A stretch of DNA of 64,000 nucleotides. Origin: Breviolum minutum Mf 1.05b.01 (lineage: Eukaryota > Sar > Dinophyceae > Suessiales > Symbiodiniaceae). The translations under genes were made by a program, and so were the position numbers. A model generated the notes under the pieces. The model saw only the letters and a program-made list of their open reading frames with translations. It searched no databases and was not told where the DNA came from. The DNA is taken from assembly GCA_000507305.1 (NCBI GenBank), contig DF241156.1:1-64000 (forward strand), given 5' to 3'. Positions 22,813 through 34,818 of this stretch are shown in pieces; position 1 is the first letter of the stretch; the number at the start of each line of letters is the position of its first letter.

Positions 22813-23210
22813 CTCTGTGCCTCAGCCGCACGTTGGAACTCCCGCTGGATGCCAAACAAACCATCCTGGGCCCCGGGTGGGGGTGGAATGGGAACCCCTA
22901 TAGATGGCCGAAAAGAAATAGGTTTGCCTGGGCTTGTTTCACCCTACTTATAGGGGAACTCCATTTACGAATATATAGCTGGTAGACGCCTCCCTTTTTA
23001 ATAGGGTGAAATAACGCCTACTTACCAATTTGTATAAGGCAAAGTACTATGGGGCGGGGGGTCGACGTTGTGGCTACCGATTCATAACTGGATCCGGGGA
23101 GCACCTTGGTATGGATCATCAAAAAAACATCACATGTTGAAGGTGACATTCATGAGCAGCGCTTTTTTCACAAATACTTACGTAGTAAGGAACATTTAAT
23201 GAAATCATTC

Positions 23211-23308
23211 TGGTTGGTGGTGCCAACCCCCCCGAAAAATATTAGTCAAATTGGAAATCTTCCCCACATAGGGGTGAAAATAAAAAATATTTGAGTTGCA
23301 CCACCCAG
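23211..23308. mobile_element. Introner-like element, family 1
   Basis: CTGGTTGGTGGTGCCAACCCC to TTGAGTTGCACCACCCAG. Both ends carry a matching change (GGTGCCAA / TTGCACC in place of GTTTCAA / TTGAAACC), so the inverted repeat is retained. The core keeps AAAAATATTAGTCAAATTGG. Confidence 0.75.
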
Positions 23309-24239
23309 TAATGAAATCATGGTTGGTTCATGATGGAATCCTTAATTCATGCCTCATCTGTCCCTCCAAATATTATCACTTCGTAGCTGTCACCTCCGTC
23401 AAACCGTTGCAACAAACACGACGTGTCAAGTTCTGAGGAAAGTCAGTGCAATAGTTGAAACCAAAACAAGTTCAATATCGAAGTCATTCTGTTAATTGAA
23501 GAAATCTGGCTAACCAGTTGAGGTTGGTAGTTTATCTCATTATTTACAGAGTTTTTGAGATCCCAGGTGGTTGTTTGCCGGCCTCAACCTGAAACTGAAC
23601 AGCGATGGTTTGTACAACTCTTATCTAATATAATCTTACTCGAGAAACAAACATTAATAGAAAAAAAAACAACAATGGCCTAATATAGGAGCCATGGTAT
23701 ACTAAATATTATGTATATATATATATATATGGAATGATTGTTTTTGATACTAACGCTACCTGGAATCCAAATGACCCCCTGTTTTGATTAGAGTTTGGGC
23801 CTTCTTTTGGAGGGTTCAAGACCAAAATACGAAACATATACAATGGCCTAATATAGGATCCGTGGTATATATACTGTATGTATATTATCTATTGTAGATT
23901 TAGCTATATGGAACGGTTGTTTTTGATATGGAATGCGCCTCCCCAAAAAGGAAACGATATAGTATTCCAACCATCCATTTTCAGATTTTTCAGGTGCGAT
24001 GCCTGGCTGTTGATTTTTGAGGGAGGGTAGCCACATACCCAGATCCCATGGATCCTATGGGAATGGGGTCATCCATTCATCGAATCCATCGGCCTCAAAG
24101 TCTGACCATTGAAGCAGTGGTGCATCCAAGGCCTGTCAACGAATCCCAGCCGGTTGTTGAAACAAACGGCGCCTGTTGTTTTGGGGATATCCAAAAAAAA
24201 TCAACAAATCCCTAAAAAAATGTGGATCAACAAGAATAT

Positions 24240-24740
24240 ACGCATATATATATATATATGTATATATGCTATACTTGTATTGTATCAATGTAGATGTTCC
24301 ATCTAATTTGTTTGCCAAACTAACATGCAAAACTGTTGTCATGGTAAAATCTTCACTCCAAAAAGACACTCAAAGTGGAACTTTATCAAAAATATGACCT
24401 CAAAGTTCCGGAAACATCTTGTCTTCCCATTTTGCCCCCCATTGTCAGGTTCGGTTCCATGTCTTACGTTTGCTCAAGGTGCACCCCCTGTGTAAGGCAC
24501 ACGGCACACCTGCTCAACACCGGCCACTTGGGAAGATGGCTCTGTCAGCCATCTGTGCCTCGATTCGCACAGAATGTGACGTGAACTAGAAGAGTGCACA
24601 TGTATACATAAATAAAGGGTACCAGTACATGTATGTATGTATATATATATATATTTTTTTGTAAATATATATATATATATTTCACATATATATACATAAG
24701 TATATTTATATATATTATATATACGTACATCTATATTGAT
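24240..24740. repeat. AT microsatellite-rich stretch
   Basis: Several (TA)n and TATATG runs at 24243-24265 and 24630-24735. They are open on both strands only because of composition. Similar short (AT)n runs occur at 16892, 21630, 23711, 40900 and 58748. Confidence 0.7.
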
Positions 24741-24861
24741 CAATCAAGGCATTTTAAATACATAAATGTTGCACATGCATGTACATGCATTGTACACATT
24801 GTCTCCGTCGTCCCTGGATGCCAATAAAAACAAAGACGATAGTACCGCAAATGACTTTTGG

Positions 24862-25036
24862 GAATCCCAGGTAATCCCAGGGTGAATTAACTCCTTATAT
24901 TGGGGATGACCATGACCCCACCTGAAAAATAGGAAATCCTTGTCCCCATGACCAAACGATGACCTCTATTGGGTTGATGAGTTAATCCCTTAATTATATT
25001 TACAAATATAATGGGAGTTTAGACCCCAACATGTAT
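24862..25036. mobile_element. Probable short inverted-repeat element, family 8
   Basis: Nested inverted words: GGGTGAATTAACTCCTTA against GGGTTGATGAGTTAATCCCTTA, and GGGGATGACCATGACCCC against CCCCATGACCAAACGATG. It ends GGGAGTTTAGACCCC, which also ends the element at 30386-30516. Confidence 0.45.
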
Positions 25037-25873
25037 GAATACAAATCAACATGATCAATACGTACTGACTTGACTTGCTTCTCCACTCCAATGCTGCTCT
25101 TCTACGGTACTGAGTTCACCTTTGAAAACACTTCTCATTTGCAACATGTTGCAACTGTTTTACTTGTGATGACCCAAACTCAAGGGAAATTCTATGACTT
25201 TAACATCTTTAACCGACTAGAGTCTCAAACAAGTTACTGTCATAGAGACAAAAATCAACTAACACCAACAACAAAAAGGAAGAATAAATAAAAATATATG
25301 AAAACCATCCGGGATGTTAAGGATCAACAAAAAAAACAGACATAAAATACATAAACAGTTTGCCACCAGTGGCACATACAATAAGTGAATTGCGTGATTT
25401 GAAGTAAGGGCCTTGCGGTTGGAGACAAAAAGGGTCACCATCTGCAACGGTATGGTCACCCACCGCACTTCCCCACATCTTCTGGGTAAAAACCGAACTG
25501 TAGAGCTTCTTGTGCATCATAACGAGCTTGCCTGACCCCCAACAGGGCAAGGATATTGCAGGTTTAGTGGGGGGTCGTTTAAATCCCCTTGAGCATTTGC
25601 TACTGGTATCATGGGTATAAGGTCATAGCACCATGGATACTGTACCAAAAACAGGGGCCCAGGACCACCCAACAAACAACCCTTTCAATCTATGGCATCA
25701 TTTTGCAGTATCTTTCAACTTGAAAGAACTCTAGTTATGCAAACTATATAGTATTCACTAGAGGCCACGGCTCTAACATCATTTCGTGGCGAACAAAGCT
25801 AGTGGGGTTTTGGAGAGGATATTTAGGCTGATCACCTTGACGTACCTGCAAGGGAATATTCAACCACGTTTAT

Positions 25874-25970
25874 CTGGTTGGTGGTTTCAACCCATCTGAA
25901 AAATATTATTCAAATCGGAAATCTTCCCTCAATAGGGGTGAACATAAAAAATATTTGAAACCACCACCTA
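25874..25970. mobile_element. Introner-like element, family 1
   Basis: CTGGTTGGTGGTTTCAACCC to TTTGAAACCACCACCTAG, a near-consensus copy with a 15-17 bp inverted repeat and about 97 bp long. Read on the minus strand it starts CTAG|GTGGTGG and ends CCAACCAG, so it carries GT and AG ends. Confidence 0.85.
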
Positions 25971-26846
25971 GCTATATATTGAAACATGCAAGAAAGTGAG
26001 AAACAAGTTGGGTATAGTTGGGTCTCCTCAAGCTACGTTCCTTCATCATCTTTCTCCTTTTTCCTTCATGCTGCATGCTAGACATAAGTTTCCATGGTTA
26101 AGTGCACTTTCCCACGACCTGGGAGTTTGACATTTGGCCTGGGAGGTCATCGAAAAGGAGTTGCTGGGAATTTCAGGATACGCACGACGAAGCAACAACA
26201 AACTCTATCCCATCCCAGTAGGCTGGTTGGTTTACTAGCGGCTGTAGGCTCCTCGATATGTATCGACATCATTAACATGTTGAAACATGTTTGATGTCAC
26301 AGGGTTTGCATGGGTTTGCTGCAGTTTGCTATCTTTACCCATCACATATTACAAAAGAAGGTTGAACAAATGTCTCAAGCCTTTCTTTTTATGGCGATGT
26401 TTCATCAACGTCTCATTTTAGGGATGTCCATCGCCAAACGTGCAATAGGAATCCGTTCTCTCTCTATCTAGTGGTGTGTATTCATCTACATTCACCCGTC
26501 ATTTGCCCCAAAGTTGACACCAACTTGTTAGTAAATATATATACGTACCGTACGATACATGGATAGCAATCAGCTCTTGGTTAAAGAATGGTGGACTCTT
26601 TTCGGAAATAACCTCCATGAGAAGTAAAGGGACTCAACAAAAAAACAAATGATAAAATTCCATTTTGTAATTCCATAGGGTATTTTCTACACCAGCATCC
26701 CTTGCACGCGCATAGAGTCAATCCAACTCACGTTTTTTGTTGAATTGTGTGACCTTTATTGCTCAACCATCAGCCACCCCCGACCATTTAGTCTGAACAT
26801 CTCGAAAAAATTGCCCCGGCCTTTTCGGTGACAACAAGTGTCTTAC

Positions 26847-26929
26847 CAAATCTCTTGCCACTGGAGAAGGCCTGGCGCGCCGAAAGGTCAGCACAAGGTC
26901 CTTGGTCCTTGGGTTGATCATTTCTTTAT
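26847..26929 (-). CDS. Exon of unknown gene D
   Basis: Acceptor ATCCTTCAG|ATAAAG (26930-26931) and an excellent donor GATTTG|GTAAGA (26845-26846). The 83 bases read D-K-E-M-I-N-P-R-T-K-D-L-V-L-T-F-R-R and end V-A-R-D-L in phase 0, matching the next exon at 21604. Function not recognised. Confidence 0.6.
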
Positions 26930-28163
26930 CTGAAGGATGATATCCTATAATTTCTCCAAAGATTTGGTGAGGATGTGAGGATGTGTTGGTTTTTACATAC
27001 ACCCACACACACACATCAACATGTTTAGGCCCAGGCACTCCCTACAAAGGGGCGCATTTTGTGGATGGTGAATTGGATCCATCCAGGGAGGAAACAAACG
27101 GGGACCTTTCAAAAATGGTGATGGTACTCAACCTCGGTGATCCCCTTGGGCAACGAAAAAGTGGACCTCCGTTTTTTCTTGTGTGTGGTGCAGCTTACAT
27201 CGGTAATTAAACAGGTAACACAAAAAATATGTATATTATATATATATATACATAAGCACTACGTAGACTTGAATGGGCAGGCACAGCTACTTAAAAAATC
27301 CATGTGTCCATTGTTGTCTAATATGATAGCTTGTCTCTTATTCTTCGCTTATGATTTGCGGTGTCCGAACCTCAACGTCACAAAAAAATGTGAAGCGTAT
27401 CCCCTGACCAGAGCCCCCAAAAGTCCACCAAAAAAGGAAAGAAATTGAAACTTGTCTCAAATTGCCACAATTTTTTTCAGGGGTCAGGGGGCTGTTCTTT
27501 TTTGGGGAGGGTATGACTGTTAATTGAATTTAATTGGAAGGACTTGGGAAGGATTCCATTCAACCAAGTTACCATCCCTGAGGTCATGACCTCTCTGAGA
27601 ACAGAACGATTCACACCCCACGAGTCATGGGTCTAAACGGAACAGCTATCTTGCTAGTCAACCTTTGAGGTTTGCAGTAGATGATATAGTCATATCGAAA
27701 TTATCCGAAGCTTTTGAAACTTACATAGATGACAAATCCATAATCACGTTTCAATGTATTGACCAAGGAAAGTGAGGATGTTTTCCATGGCCATATAATA
27801 TGGCCATATTCTGCTACCGGAAGGTTTCCAACTCTGCATAGGTGCTATATAGAATGTCCCCAACCACCTACTGCAGTGGGCCCCTCAAAACCAGTGGAAT
27901 AGATAGATGCAAATCTGGAGACACACACTTTCGACTAGGTTGACTGTTGGGGTTTTCTTGCCTTTTTTTGACCCTCCTTATACACAAATTTGCAAAAGTG
28001 AGTAGATAGATAGCAGCTAGCACGGTTCCTGTGTATATTGTGTATTGCTTTTCAATGGTTTCAAAACACCTGTCACTAACCGACAATTTGTTTGGGGCTG
28101 GCATTAAATTATACAATTAAAGGCAACTGGTGCCCACTACTACCCACCATTTGTTCCAAGCAC

Positions 28164-28263
28164 TTTCTTTTTTGTCGCGCCAGCATGGGCAACGAAAAAC
28201 CCATGGAAACGCAACGTATCCAACTGAGCAACGGCTTGGCCGTTGCTTATCACCTTCACCTCT
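28164..28263 (-). CDS. Candidate exon of unknown gene D
   Basis: Acceptor TCCTCTCAG|AGAGG (28264-28265) and donor AAGAAA|GTGCTT (28162-28163). The reading is E-V-K-V-I-S-N-G-Q-A-V-A-Q-L-D-T-L and ends A-H-A-G-A-T-K-K-K. The opposite strand also has an ATG-started frame (28185-28493), but that frame runs into a clear inverted-repeat element, so the minus reading is preferred. Confidence 0.5.
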
Positions 28264-28463
28264 CTGAGAGGATCTGGTACGTCATAAGAGTTGACTTGAA
28301 CTCCGGTGTTTTTTCGGGTACCATAAATGACATATTAACAGCAAAGCATATTTCACATGCAATTCCTGATCTTTTATGTCATGGAAACAAGATATGTTTC
28401 ACGTTTCAAGCATTGTTTACAGAAAACAAATTCCTGACGTTTACTGATATATATAATGTTGAC

Positions 28464-28581
28464 CCCGGATTAATAAACCCCATGGTTGTTTAATTGCGGG
28501 GGTCCCATTTTAAAGGGGATTTATCACTTTTGGGGATACCCCCCTTAATAATCACTATAGGGATTTATTAATCCGGGGTTG
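28464..28581. mobile_element. Short inverted-repeat element, single copy here
   Basis: CCCCGGATTAATAAA at the left is mirrored by TTTATTAATCCGGGG at the right. The interior contains GGGGGTCCC and GGGATACCCCCC, giving a cruciform-capable structure of about 118 bp. No second copy was noticed in the window. Confidence 0.7.
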
Positions 28582-28726
28582 GCATTAATGCATTTAATCT
28601 TCTGTTGAATTGAATATTACACTAGGATACTTTGAGGCCAACCCGCTTGACAAATTTGTACATGCTATGACTTTGTGCAAAGTCGGAACCAATCAAAATC
28701 AAAAGTTTGTAGTTTACCTTGTGATA

Positions 28727-28843
28727 CTGTTGATGGAAGAAATCCCAAACAACCACTTGATATGGTAAATACCCCAGTATTTACGTTTTTTTTTACATTT
28801 TAGGCGGTGGTTGTGTGGGATTTCTGAAGCATCACCAGTACTT
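28727..28843. mobile_element. Short inverted-repeat element, family 3
   Basis: TACTGTTGATGGAAGAAATC at the left and GATTTCTGAAGCATCACCAGTA at the right, with CCAAACAACCACTTG and GGCGGTGGTTGTGTGG just inside. It is a complete member of the family also seen at 51.7, 52.1 and 58.3 kb. Confidence 0.7.
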
Positions 28844-29252
28844 GGACTAGTTGTTTCAAGTTTCCACGCAATACGAAGGACCCAAAATCTGCCTGAGGTA
28901 CCTCACCAGGAAAACCCTTCAAAACATTGAGATCAAGACACTATGCTAAGCTGCAGTGCTATCTTAAAGATTGCAGCAAGAAAAATAAATCAAGCAGGTA
29001 CAAAAAATCACCCTTGGGATGTTTGCGTCCATTGTCCTCAAGAAAGACAACGGCTTGAAATGGTACTTCAGTAAATAATTCAAAAAACAATTTGACATGT
29101 CACAGTTTATCATCTTACAGTGTATACAGCATTCTCATTCTCTCAGTTTTCTTTGTTCTACAAAACTTTGATTCTTTGCACCTGCTCAAGTGACCTCTGA
29201 CTATAACACTAAAAATTAAAATGGGCAAAATTTCATTGTTCAACGAATGTGC

Positions 29253-29294
29253 TTCGAACCTTGTCGCGATTGCTTCGAACCTTGTCGCGATTGT
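29253..29294. repeat. 21-bp tandem duplication
   Basis: TTCGAACCTTGTCGCGATTG-type unit repeated twice in direct order. No associated gene signal was seen. Confidence 0.7.
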
Positions 29295-29706
29295 GCTTTT
29301 TTTTCCGCGTGCCTCCTGAGAATACAACGTCAACAAGTCATCCAAGCAGATGGAATACAAAAACAGGGCACCTGGGTATTTGGGATACAACCTGTAAAGG
29401 GATCATATATCCATTTTCAGCACATTTTCGAAAAAAAACATGCAAAACATGTCCCTTAAAGAGACCTTTGACCAGAAGGACTTGTTAGGTCAAAATGAAT
29501 TCACGACGTCGGTTATGCATTGGTATCTTTTAGGTTGAGGTCAGTTGTCCACGTGACAATAGCTTGAATACCTCCAAAGTAGATTTCATTGGGATGAAAA
29601 TTCTTCATCAAAAAAAAACATACGGTACAAGCAAAAAATGGTCACTTCATAATGAATTCATCTGGGGGACCACGAAATTTCAATAACCTCAATATACTTT
29701 ATGGTA

Positions 29707-29813
29707 CATGGGTGTTTCCAAAAATAGGGATACCCTACAATGGATGGTTTATAATGGAAACCCATACTAAAATGGATGATTTGGGGGTACCACTATTTTC
29801 GGAATCCCCCACA
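29707..29813. mobile_element. Short inverted-repeat element, family 7
   Basis: GGGTGTTTCCAAAAATAGGG...ATACCC at the left is mirrored by GGGGGTACCACTATTTTCGG...AATCCCCC at the right, with ATGGATGGTTTATAATGGAAA inside. A second copy is at 33484-33593. Confidence 0.7.
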
Positions 29814-29982
29814 TGGCGAAAATGGAACGTAAAGAGATCAAGACACGGCAGCCATGGCATCAATTGCCCACGACCCACGGGTCCCACCCCTTTACGACTT
29901 CAGCATCCATATGCCATCGGGCCATCCGCCGTTCTGAACTTCCCCGGCCCGAAAGATCTCATGATCATACACCATATATTTA

Positions 29983-30046
29983 CCTACATGAATGGTTGAT
30001 TTTTTATGGGAAATTGTGGGTAAATACACCATAAATGGATCCTCAT
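29983..30046. mobile_element. Partial element, family 2
   Basis: ATATTTACCTACATGAATGG, TTGATTTTTTATGGG and GTGGGTAAATACACCAT with AAATGGATCC at the right, the same inner words as the elements at 41.1 and 45.2 kb. The left terminal repeat is missing. Confidence 0.5.
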
Positions 30047-30385
30047 CAACACCAACAACTATGATGATCATGAACAATCATGAATCATGTTGATGAACAT
30101 CATTGAGAATAAATATATCTTATATTCAAACCGAATGGCATAGTCGGTGGAGTACCAGTAATCATATTCCTCATTAACATCAACGCATCCTTTGGACGGA
30201 TATCTCCCCGCACCAAAGATATCTCCTTTGCTTCAAGCGTTGAAGATTTGCGGCACGTTCCACATCAGGAAGGCATTTGTGCAACCTGATTGAACCATCA
30301 ACGATTATCGCTTGACATGGTCAGTCGGTGCCCCCGAAGGGTGAAAAGTAGGCTGTCATGTTCACAAACAAGTATCTCATATGTG

Positions 30386-30516
30386 CCAGGGTCTAAACTT
30401 CTCATATTGGAGATGGTCATCCCACCTTTAATAGAGAATCCTTATATAAACCCGTACTGTAAGCTTGATGACCATCACTTACCACAGGGGGCCAATGTGA
30501 GTTTAGACCCCGGTTT
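30386..30516. mobile_element. Short inverted-repeat element, family 8
   Basis: GGGTCTAAACTTCTCATATTGG at the left and CCAATGTGAGTTTAGACCCC at the right, with GAGATGGTCATCCC and TTGATGACCATC inside. About 130 bp and non-coding. Confidence 0.6.
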
Positions 30517-31399
30517 TGTGCTAGGTTGCCATGAGAGGGCTTCCCTTGTAAAGTCTAAAATCATTCAGCAAAAATCACATCATGGCCCACCGGAAATGTT
30601 ACGGTTATTACGTATTGGTTGTCAGGCTTTGTCAAAAATCGCTTACACTGGAACGACAATTTGAAATCTTGATACTAGCTCATTCGAAGTTGTTTTGGAA
30701 CTGATGTTTAAATTGGTGCTTTGGATTTTGGTGTCCCCCCCCAACCCAAATCCTTCCCAATCCTTCAAACTACGAACTCTACACATTGAAAAAAACATAT
30801 GGATCCAAATCAATCTATCAGTGCTTCAAGTTGATATACGTGGGACAGCCTTTTGAAGAATGGGGAGTAAACTACTACCTTTCCCTCAACGGGTTTTCGA
30901 GATCACCGGATTTCCCGAGGCACACTGCAGTCAGCCACTGTCTTGCGGTGGAACCTGGAGTCGTGAAAATAAAGGTCGGAACCCCCCGGAGGCCAAGGCA
31001 CTTCACCCCAAAAAAAAACGGAGTCAGAAACACATTTGAACCAGATTTTCCTCAAAATCATTCTACCCCTGGTGGTTTTAACCAAGTTAATCCATGTTAA
31101 TCCTAGAAAACTATCATGACTGGCTGGAACATCGTCAGTTTTAAGAGGAGATACATCTTCAAATGGGTTGTTGTTCCAATCGTTGACATGTTAGTTTTCG
31201 GGGGTGTCAAAATTTCCTATGGAACATCATTCTATTCCCGCTGGTTTGCTATTTCATGCAAGCCTTCAAGGTGTTTTTCAATTCGCAACCTGGTTTCATC
31301 TGCTCCTTGTACATTCCTGTCTGATTTCCACTGATGCATAGTGCATATCGTGGGCACTTGTTTCATGAATTTTCCTTGTCACCAATTAATCATGTTCTT

Positions 31400-32550
31400 A
31401 GCTTGGGTATATCCCAACCCCACTAACAGCGTTCATCAAATGGTCACTACTAGTGATACTAGTGAGGATATACACAAAAATTCTTAACAACCATCCTGTA
31501 CACCTATAGTATCCCTGCCAGCGATGCGATGGCATGATGAGTTAAGATCCATCAAGAGTAACCAGAAAGTCCCATCACACGCAATACAGGTTGGACACCA
31601 TACAGGTTGGTTTATGTTGGTTTTAGATGATGTTCCAAAAAAAACCTACTGAAAACTTACGCAAAAAAAGTGGGTTCCCCCCCAAAAAAAATAGATGGGT
31701 ATAATATATAGTTTCATCTTCTAAGCGTCATGCGCCAACGTTTCTTTTCTCCGATGTTCGCCTGAAGAGTCGAGAAAAGGATCCTCACGATAAGCCACCA
31801 TGGTATCCCTATTCCAGAGCTCAATACCTCGTCCGACCTGAAAGGCACGAGAGCCGGAGGATCGGACTATGAAGAGACATGCATGGAACACAGCAATAAT
31901 ATGTATAAGAGTGATTCATAGATCAAGCAGGAAACATAGAAACAACATGAAAAAACATATGAACTTAAGAGATATATAGATATTATATTATAGCAATAGG
32001 TAGAGGTGGTTCGCAGTTTTGTGCCCCAAACAACACTAACACACTCCATAGATGTGAAATTCTTAAAAAACTAAAAACAAAACAGTGCAACGAGGAACCA
32101 TCTCTGCAACGCTGATCGTCAGATCACATTTAGTCAATGGCTGAACCGCCAACTTGAACACCATTGGTATATTGGGAAGCAAACGATAGCAGCAACCCGC
32201 AACCATTGAACCAGCCAGTGGCTCAAAAAAACAAACAATTGAATTTAATTCATGTTGCTGAAGATGTTTTCATCACCTTACCATCAAAAAAGCCAAGCCA
32301 CCAATCTCTTCATTTTCATCCATATATGCAATATCAATAATTTTTGGGAATACCTATCTTTTTTAAACAACCATCGCTATAACAACAACGATCAACTGAA
32401 TGGTGAAATTCCCATTCACCCCAAAATTTTCAGCTCATTGAGTTGCCCACTTTGGCCATCACGCGGGAACACGTACCAGAAAGACCTCATTTTTCAACTA
32501 CCGGTTGAGTTCATAGAAGAAATCCGGCGAGAAAACCAGTTGAGGGTAAG
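31400..32550. other. No supported gene
   Basis: I found no minus-strand segment with paired splice signals in this interval. A-rich runs (31630-31690) and AT-rich DNA near 31980 are the only notable features. A short coding-like minus-strand reading lies just outside, around 31256-31312 (E-T-R-L-R-I-E-K-H-L-E-G-L-H), without a convincing donor. Confidence 0.4.
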
Positions 32551-32559
32551 GTAGTTTAT

Positions 32560-32656
32560 CTGGCTGGTGGTTTCAACCCACCTGAAAAATATTAGTCAAA
32601 ATTGGGTCACTTCCCAAGGTAGTGGTGAACATAATTTTTTTTGAAACCACCACCTA
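32560..32656. mobile_element. Introner-like element, family 1
   Basis: CTGGCTGGTGGTTTCAACCC to TTTGAAACCACCACCTAG, a near-consensus copy. The core carries AAAAATATTAGTCAAAATTGG. It is directly followed by a family-3 fragment (CTATTCTTTACAG...GGTGGTGCAGGATTTCTTG), so one element may have inserted into the other. Confidence 0.8.
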
Positions 32657-32954
32657 GTTATCCTATTCTTTACAGTGTTTCATACATACCAGGTGGTGCA
32701 GGATTTCTTGCAACAACAGTATTGTCAAAACAAATGACATATTTTGTTTGCCTTTCTTTCACAGACTCTCAAAGGTGTTGTACACGAGGAACAAGGAGAA
32801 ACACTTTGACATGATATATCTAAGCCCTTTTCCAAACAACAAAATCAAACCCGTAAGGTACCGTACAAGATCGTACAAGTGTAATGATCGAAATGACTGA
32901 CATCAAACACAAAATCCGGGCGTTCCTTGCGAAATCTTGTCAATGTCGACTGGC

Positions 32955-33038
32955 TTTGGTGTTTTCAAACCAATCCCACCAGACAAAGGCACGACCATCC
33001 GTTTTGAACTCCCAATGAACTTGTTCCGGTGAAAACAT
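32955..33038 (-). CDS. Candidate exon, Trp-rich
   Basis: Acceptor CACTCGCAG|ATGTTT (33039-33040). The reading is M-F-S-P-E-Q-V-H-W-E-F-K-T-D-G-R-A-F-V then W-W-D-W-F-E-N-T, strongly protein-like. The 3' end is uncertain, and the stop of this frame lies at about 32940. It may belong to the EF-hand gene to its right or to a separate gene. Confidence 0.45.
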
Positions 33039-33143
33039 CTGCGAGTGCGCCGGCTTTGGGGGACTGATAACGGAGGTGTGCCAAGCAAATGAGCCATGAC
33101 CCAATTAGGCGTGCACGATTGGCAATCTTAAAGCCATTTCCCA

Positions 33144-33215
33144 TAGGATCCATATATGGTATATCTACATTTCCCCTTGAATGTGGCCATGTTTCACCTA
33201 ATGTAGGATCCTATG
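33144..33215. mobile_element. Short inverted-repeat element, family 2
   Basis: CCCATAGGATCCATATATGG at the left and TGTAGGATCCTATGGG at the right, with TATATCTACATTTCCC inside. About 72 bp. Confidence 0.7.
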
Positions 33216-33483
33216 GGTTTTTGGACATTGAAGATGGACTTGGACCAATCAAAGTAAACTAAATCAAAAAAGGAACATGTGCATTCATGAAGGTTCTCTA
33301 CATTCTTCCTACTCCAGTGCTCGAAGAGGGTTTCCACAGTATGTCCAAATCCCCGTGCAAATAGTCTAGTGATGTTTTGGTTGCTGAAAGGTTTTGTTTC
33401 ATTTCCATCATTTGGGATAAGAGGCACCATGACAAGGATTTCAAAACAAAAGGTGCAAAATGATGAAAGTCATTCAGATTCAT

Positions 33484-33593
33484 TTGGGGGTTTCCAAAAA
33501 TAGAGGTACCCCAAACTGGATGGTGTTTAATGGAAAACCCTATTAAAATGGCTGATTTGGGGGTACCACTAATTATTTTCGGAAACACCCATT
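33484..33593. mobile_element. Short inverted-repeat element, family 7
   Basis: GGGGGTTTCCAAAAATAGAGG at the left, mirrored by TACCACTAATTATTTTCGG...AAACACCC at the right. GATGGTGTTTAATGGAAA inside matches the copy at 29.7 kb. Confidence 0.7.
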
Positions 33594-34075
33594 TTGAGGT
33601 GAACCATCTAAGTTCGTTTTTTTTTGGGGAGTTGGGTTTCATCGTTTCACCTCTTCCAGATGTTGGCTGCGACATCTCCTTACTGGGGGGAGATATCATT
33701 GGATTTCCGAAGCACCGAACCGGCGTACCGAGTCTTTTTTTGGGGGGTCTATCTCTCCAACTGCAATCGTTTTAAATTGATGCGAAATGCCAGACAAAAA
33801 GATAGTTCAATCCCCTTGAATGCAAGGTACTGAATTCGCATTATGTATCGTGCAAAGGATCTCAAGTATATAAAGAACCAATCAAGGGGTATGATATTTC
33901 AATTTTCAAATTGTCCCAATTCTAATTTTGATATCACAAGAAAATTTGCACAACACATGAGCAAAATCAATTCACCACCAGATTCTTCAAAGTGACCTTT
34001 TGATTCCCCAAATGGAAGTCACTTAGCCCTTGAAAAAATCACTTAAGACCCCCCAAAAGGGTCACTGGGAAGAAC

Positions 34076-34161
34076 CTGGCGCCGTTCAACCAAAAGGCGG
34101 GGCGTGCCTGCGAGAGCATCAACTTCATCCGGTCTGCCATGAGCTTGTAGTCCGGTCCAAC
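34076..34161 (-). CDS. Candidate exon of unknown function
   Basis: Acceptor CCATGAG|GTTGG (34162-34163) and donor GGCGCCAG|GTTCTT (34074-34075). It reads G-P-D-Y-K-L-M-A-D-R-M-K-L-M-L-S and ends F-W-L-N-G-A. The frame is open upstream to 34270 and contains P-D-G-S-G-N-L-H-E, which looks like a degenerate calcium loop, so the exon could start earlier. Confidence 0.5.
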
Positions 34162-34419
34162 CTCATGGAGGTTTCCGGATCCATCCGGAGCACAGTAGGC
34201 CCAACCAAAACCTTCAACCAGGTGATTCAAAGAGGGACCTTTTTGGGATGGTGATCCCTTACCCGAAATCAAAGATTGTTGAACGTGACCTCCAACAACC
34301 TTGAGATAAAAAGGTCACGACTTGAATCACCAAGAAAAAATATTTCATAATATCCAGGGTCACAACTTGGGGTGACTAGTTGGGGAGACCCTGAGGTTCT
34401 ATTCTTGTTGATGACGCCT

Positions 34420-34545
34420 CCCTAAAAACTAACAGCCATTTTGCCCCCTGAAAAATGGGATCGTGGGAAGACAAGTTTCCTTTCCTTTTGGGTTTCGGTC
34501 GACCGTTTTCAGTTTCAGGGGATATGTTAGTTTTAGGGAGCGTAC
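34420..34545. mobile_element. Short inverted-repeat element
   Basis: CTCCCTAAAAACTAACAG at the left is mirrored by TATGTTAGTTTTAGGGAG at the right, with CCCCTGAAAAATGGG and TTTCAGGGG inside. A related single end (CTCCCTAAAACTAACA) lies at about 63001. Confidence 0.65.
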
Positions 34546-34818
34546 ATACATGTCCCCCTTATGGTTGGGGGACCCTGCACTGTATCAATCTCAGCAACCA
34601 ATCGGAGGTTTTTCTGGCTACTTAGAGCGTTTGGTGACATGCTGTTCAGCCCATTGACATTTTTTTGTGTTCTCCAAAAAAAACATTCCAAAAGAAACCA
34701 AAACGAATCCCAACCCATAGACCAACCCTGCCAAGGAACATAGAGCTCTATAACCTTTGAAAGCATGGATCCAGTGGATGAAAGCCAACAACCCCCAAAA
34801 AATGATTCAACAAGTTCT

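Noticed and set aside
24447-24584. Possible exon on either strand near 24.5 kb
   Set aside because: Both strands are open and a CAG acceptor exists on the plus strand, but no matching donor or phase partner was found.
24630-24740. Short frames of Tyr/Ile repeats
   Set aside because: Pure (TA)n microsatellite translation on both strands.
28185-28493. Plus-strand frame starting M-G-N-E-K-P-M-E-T-Q
   Set aside because: It runs into the CCCCGGATTAATAAA inverted-repeat element before its stop, and the minus strand of the same DNA has a well-bounded exon with matching phase.
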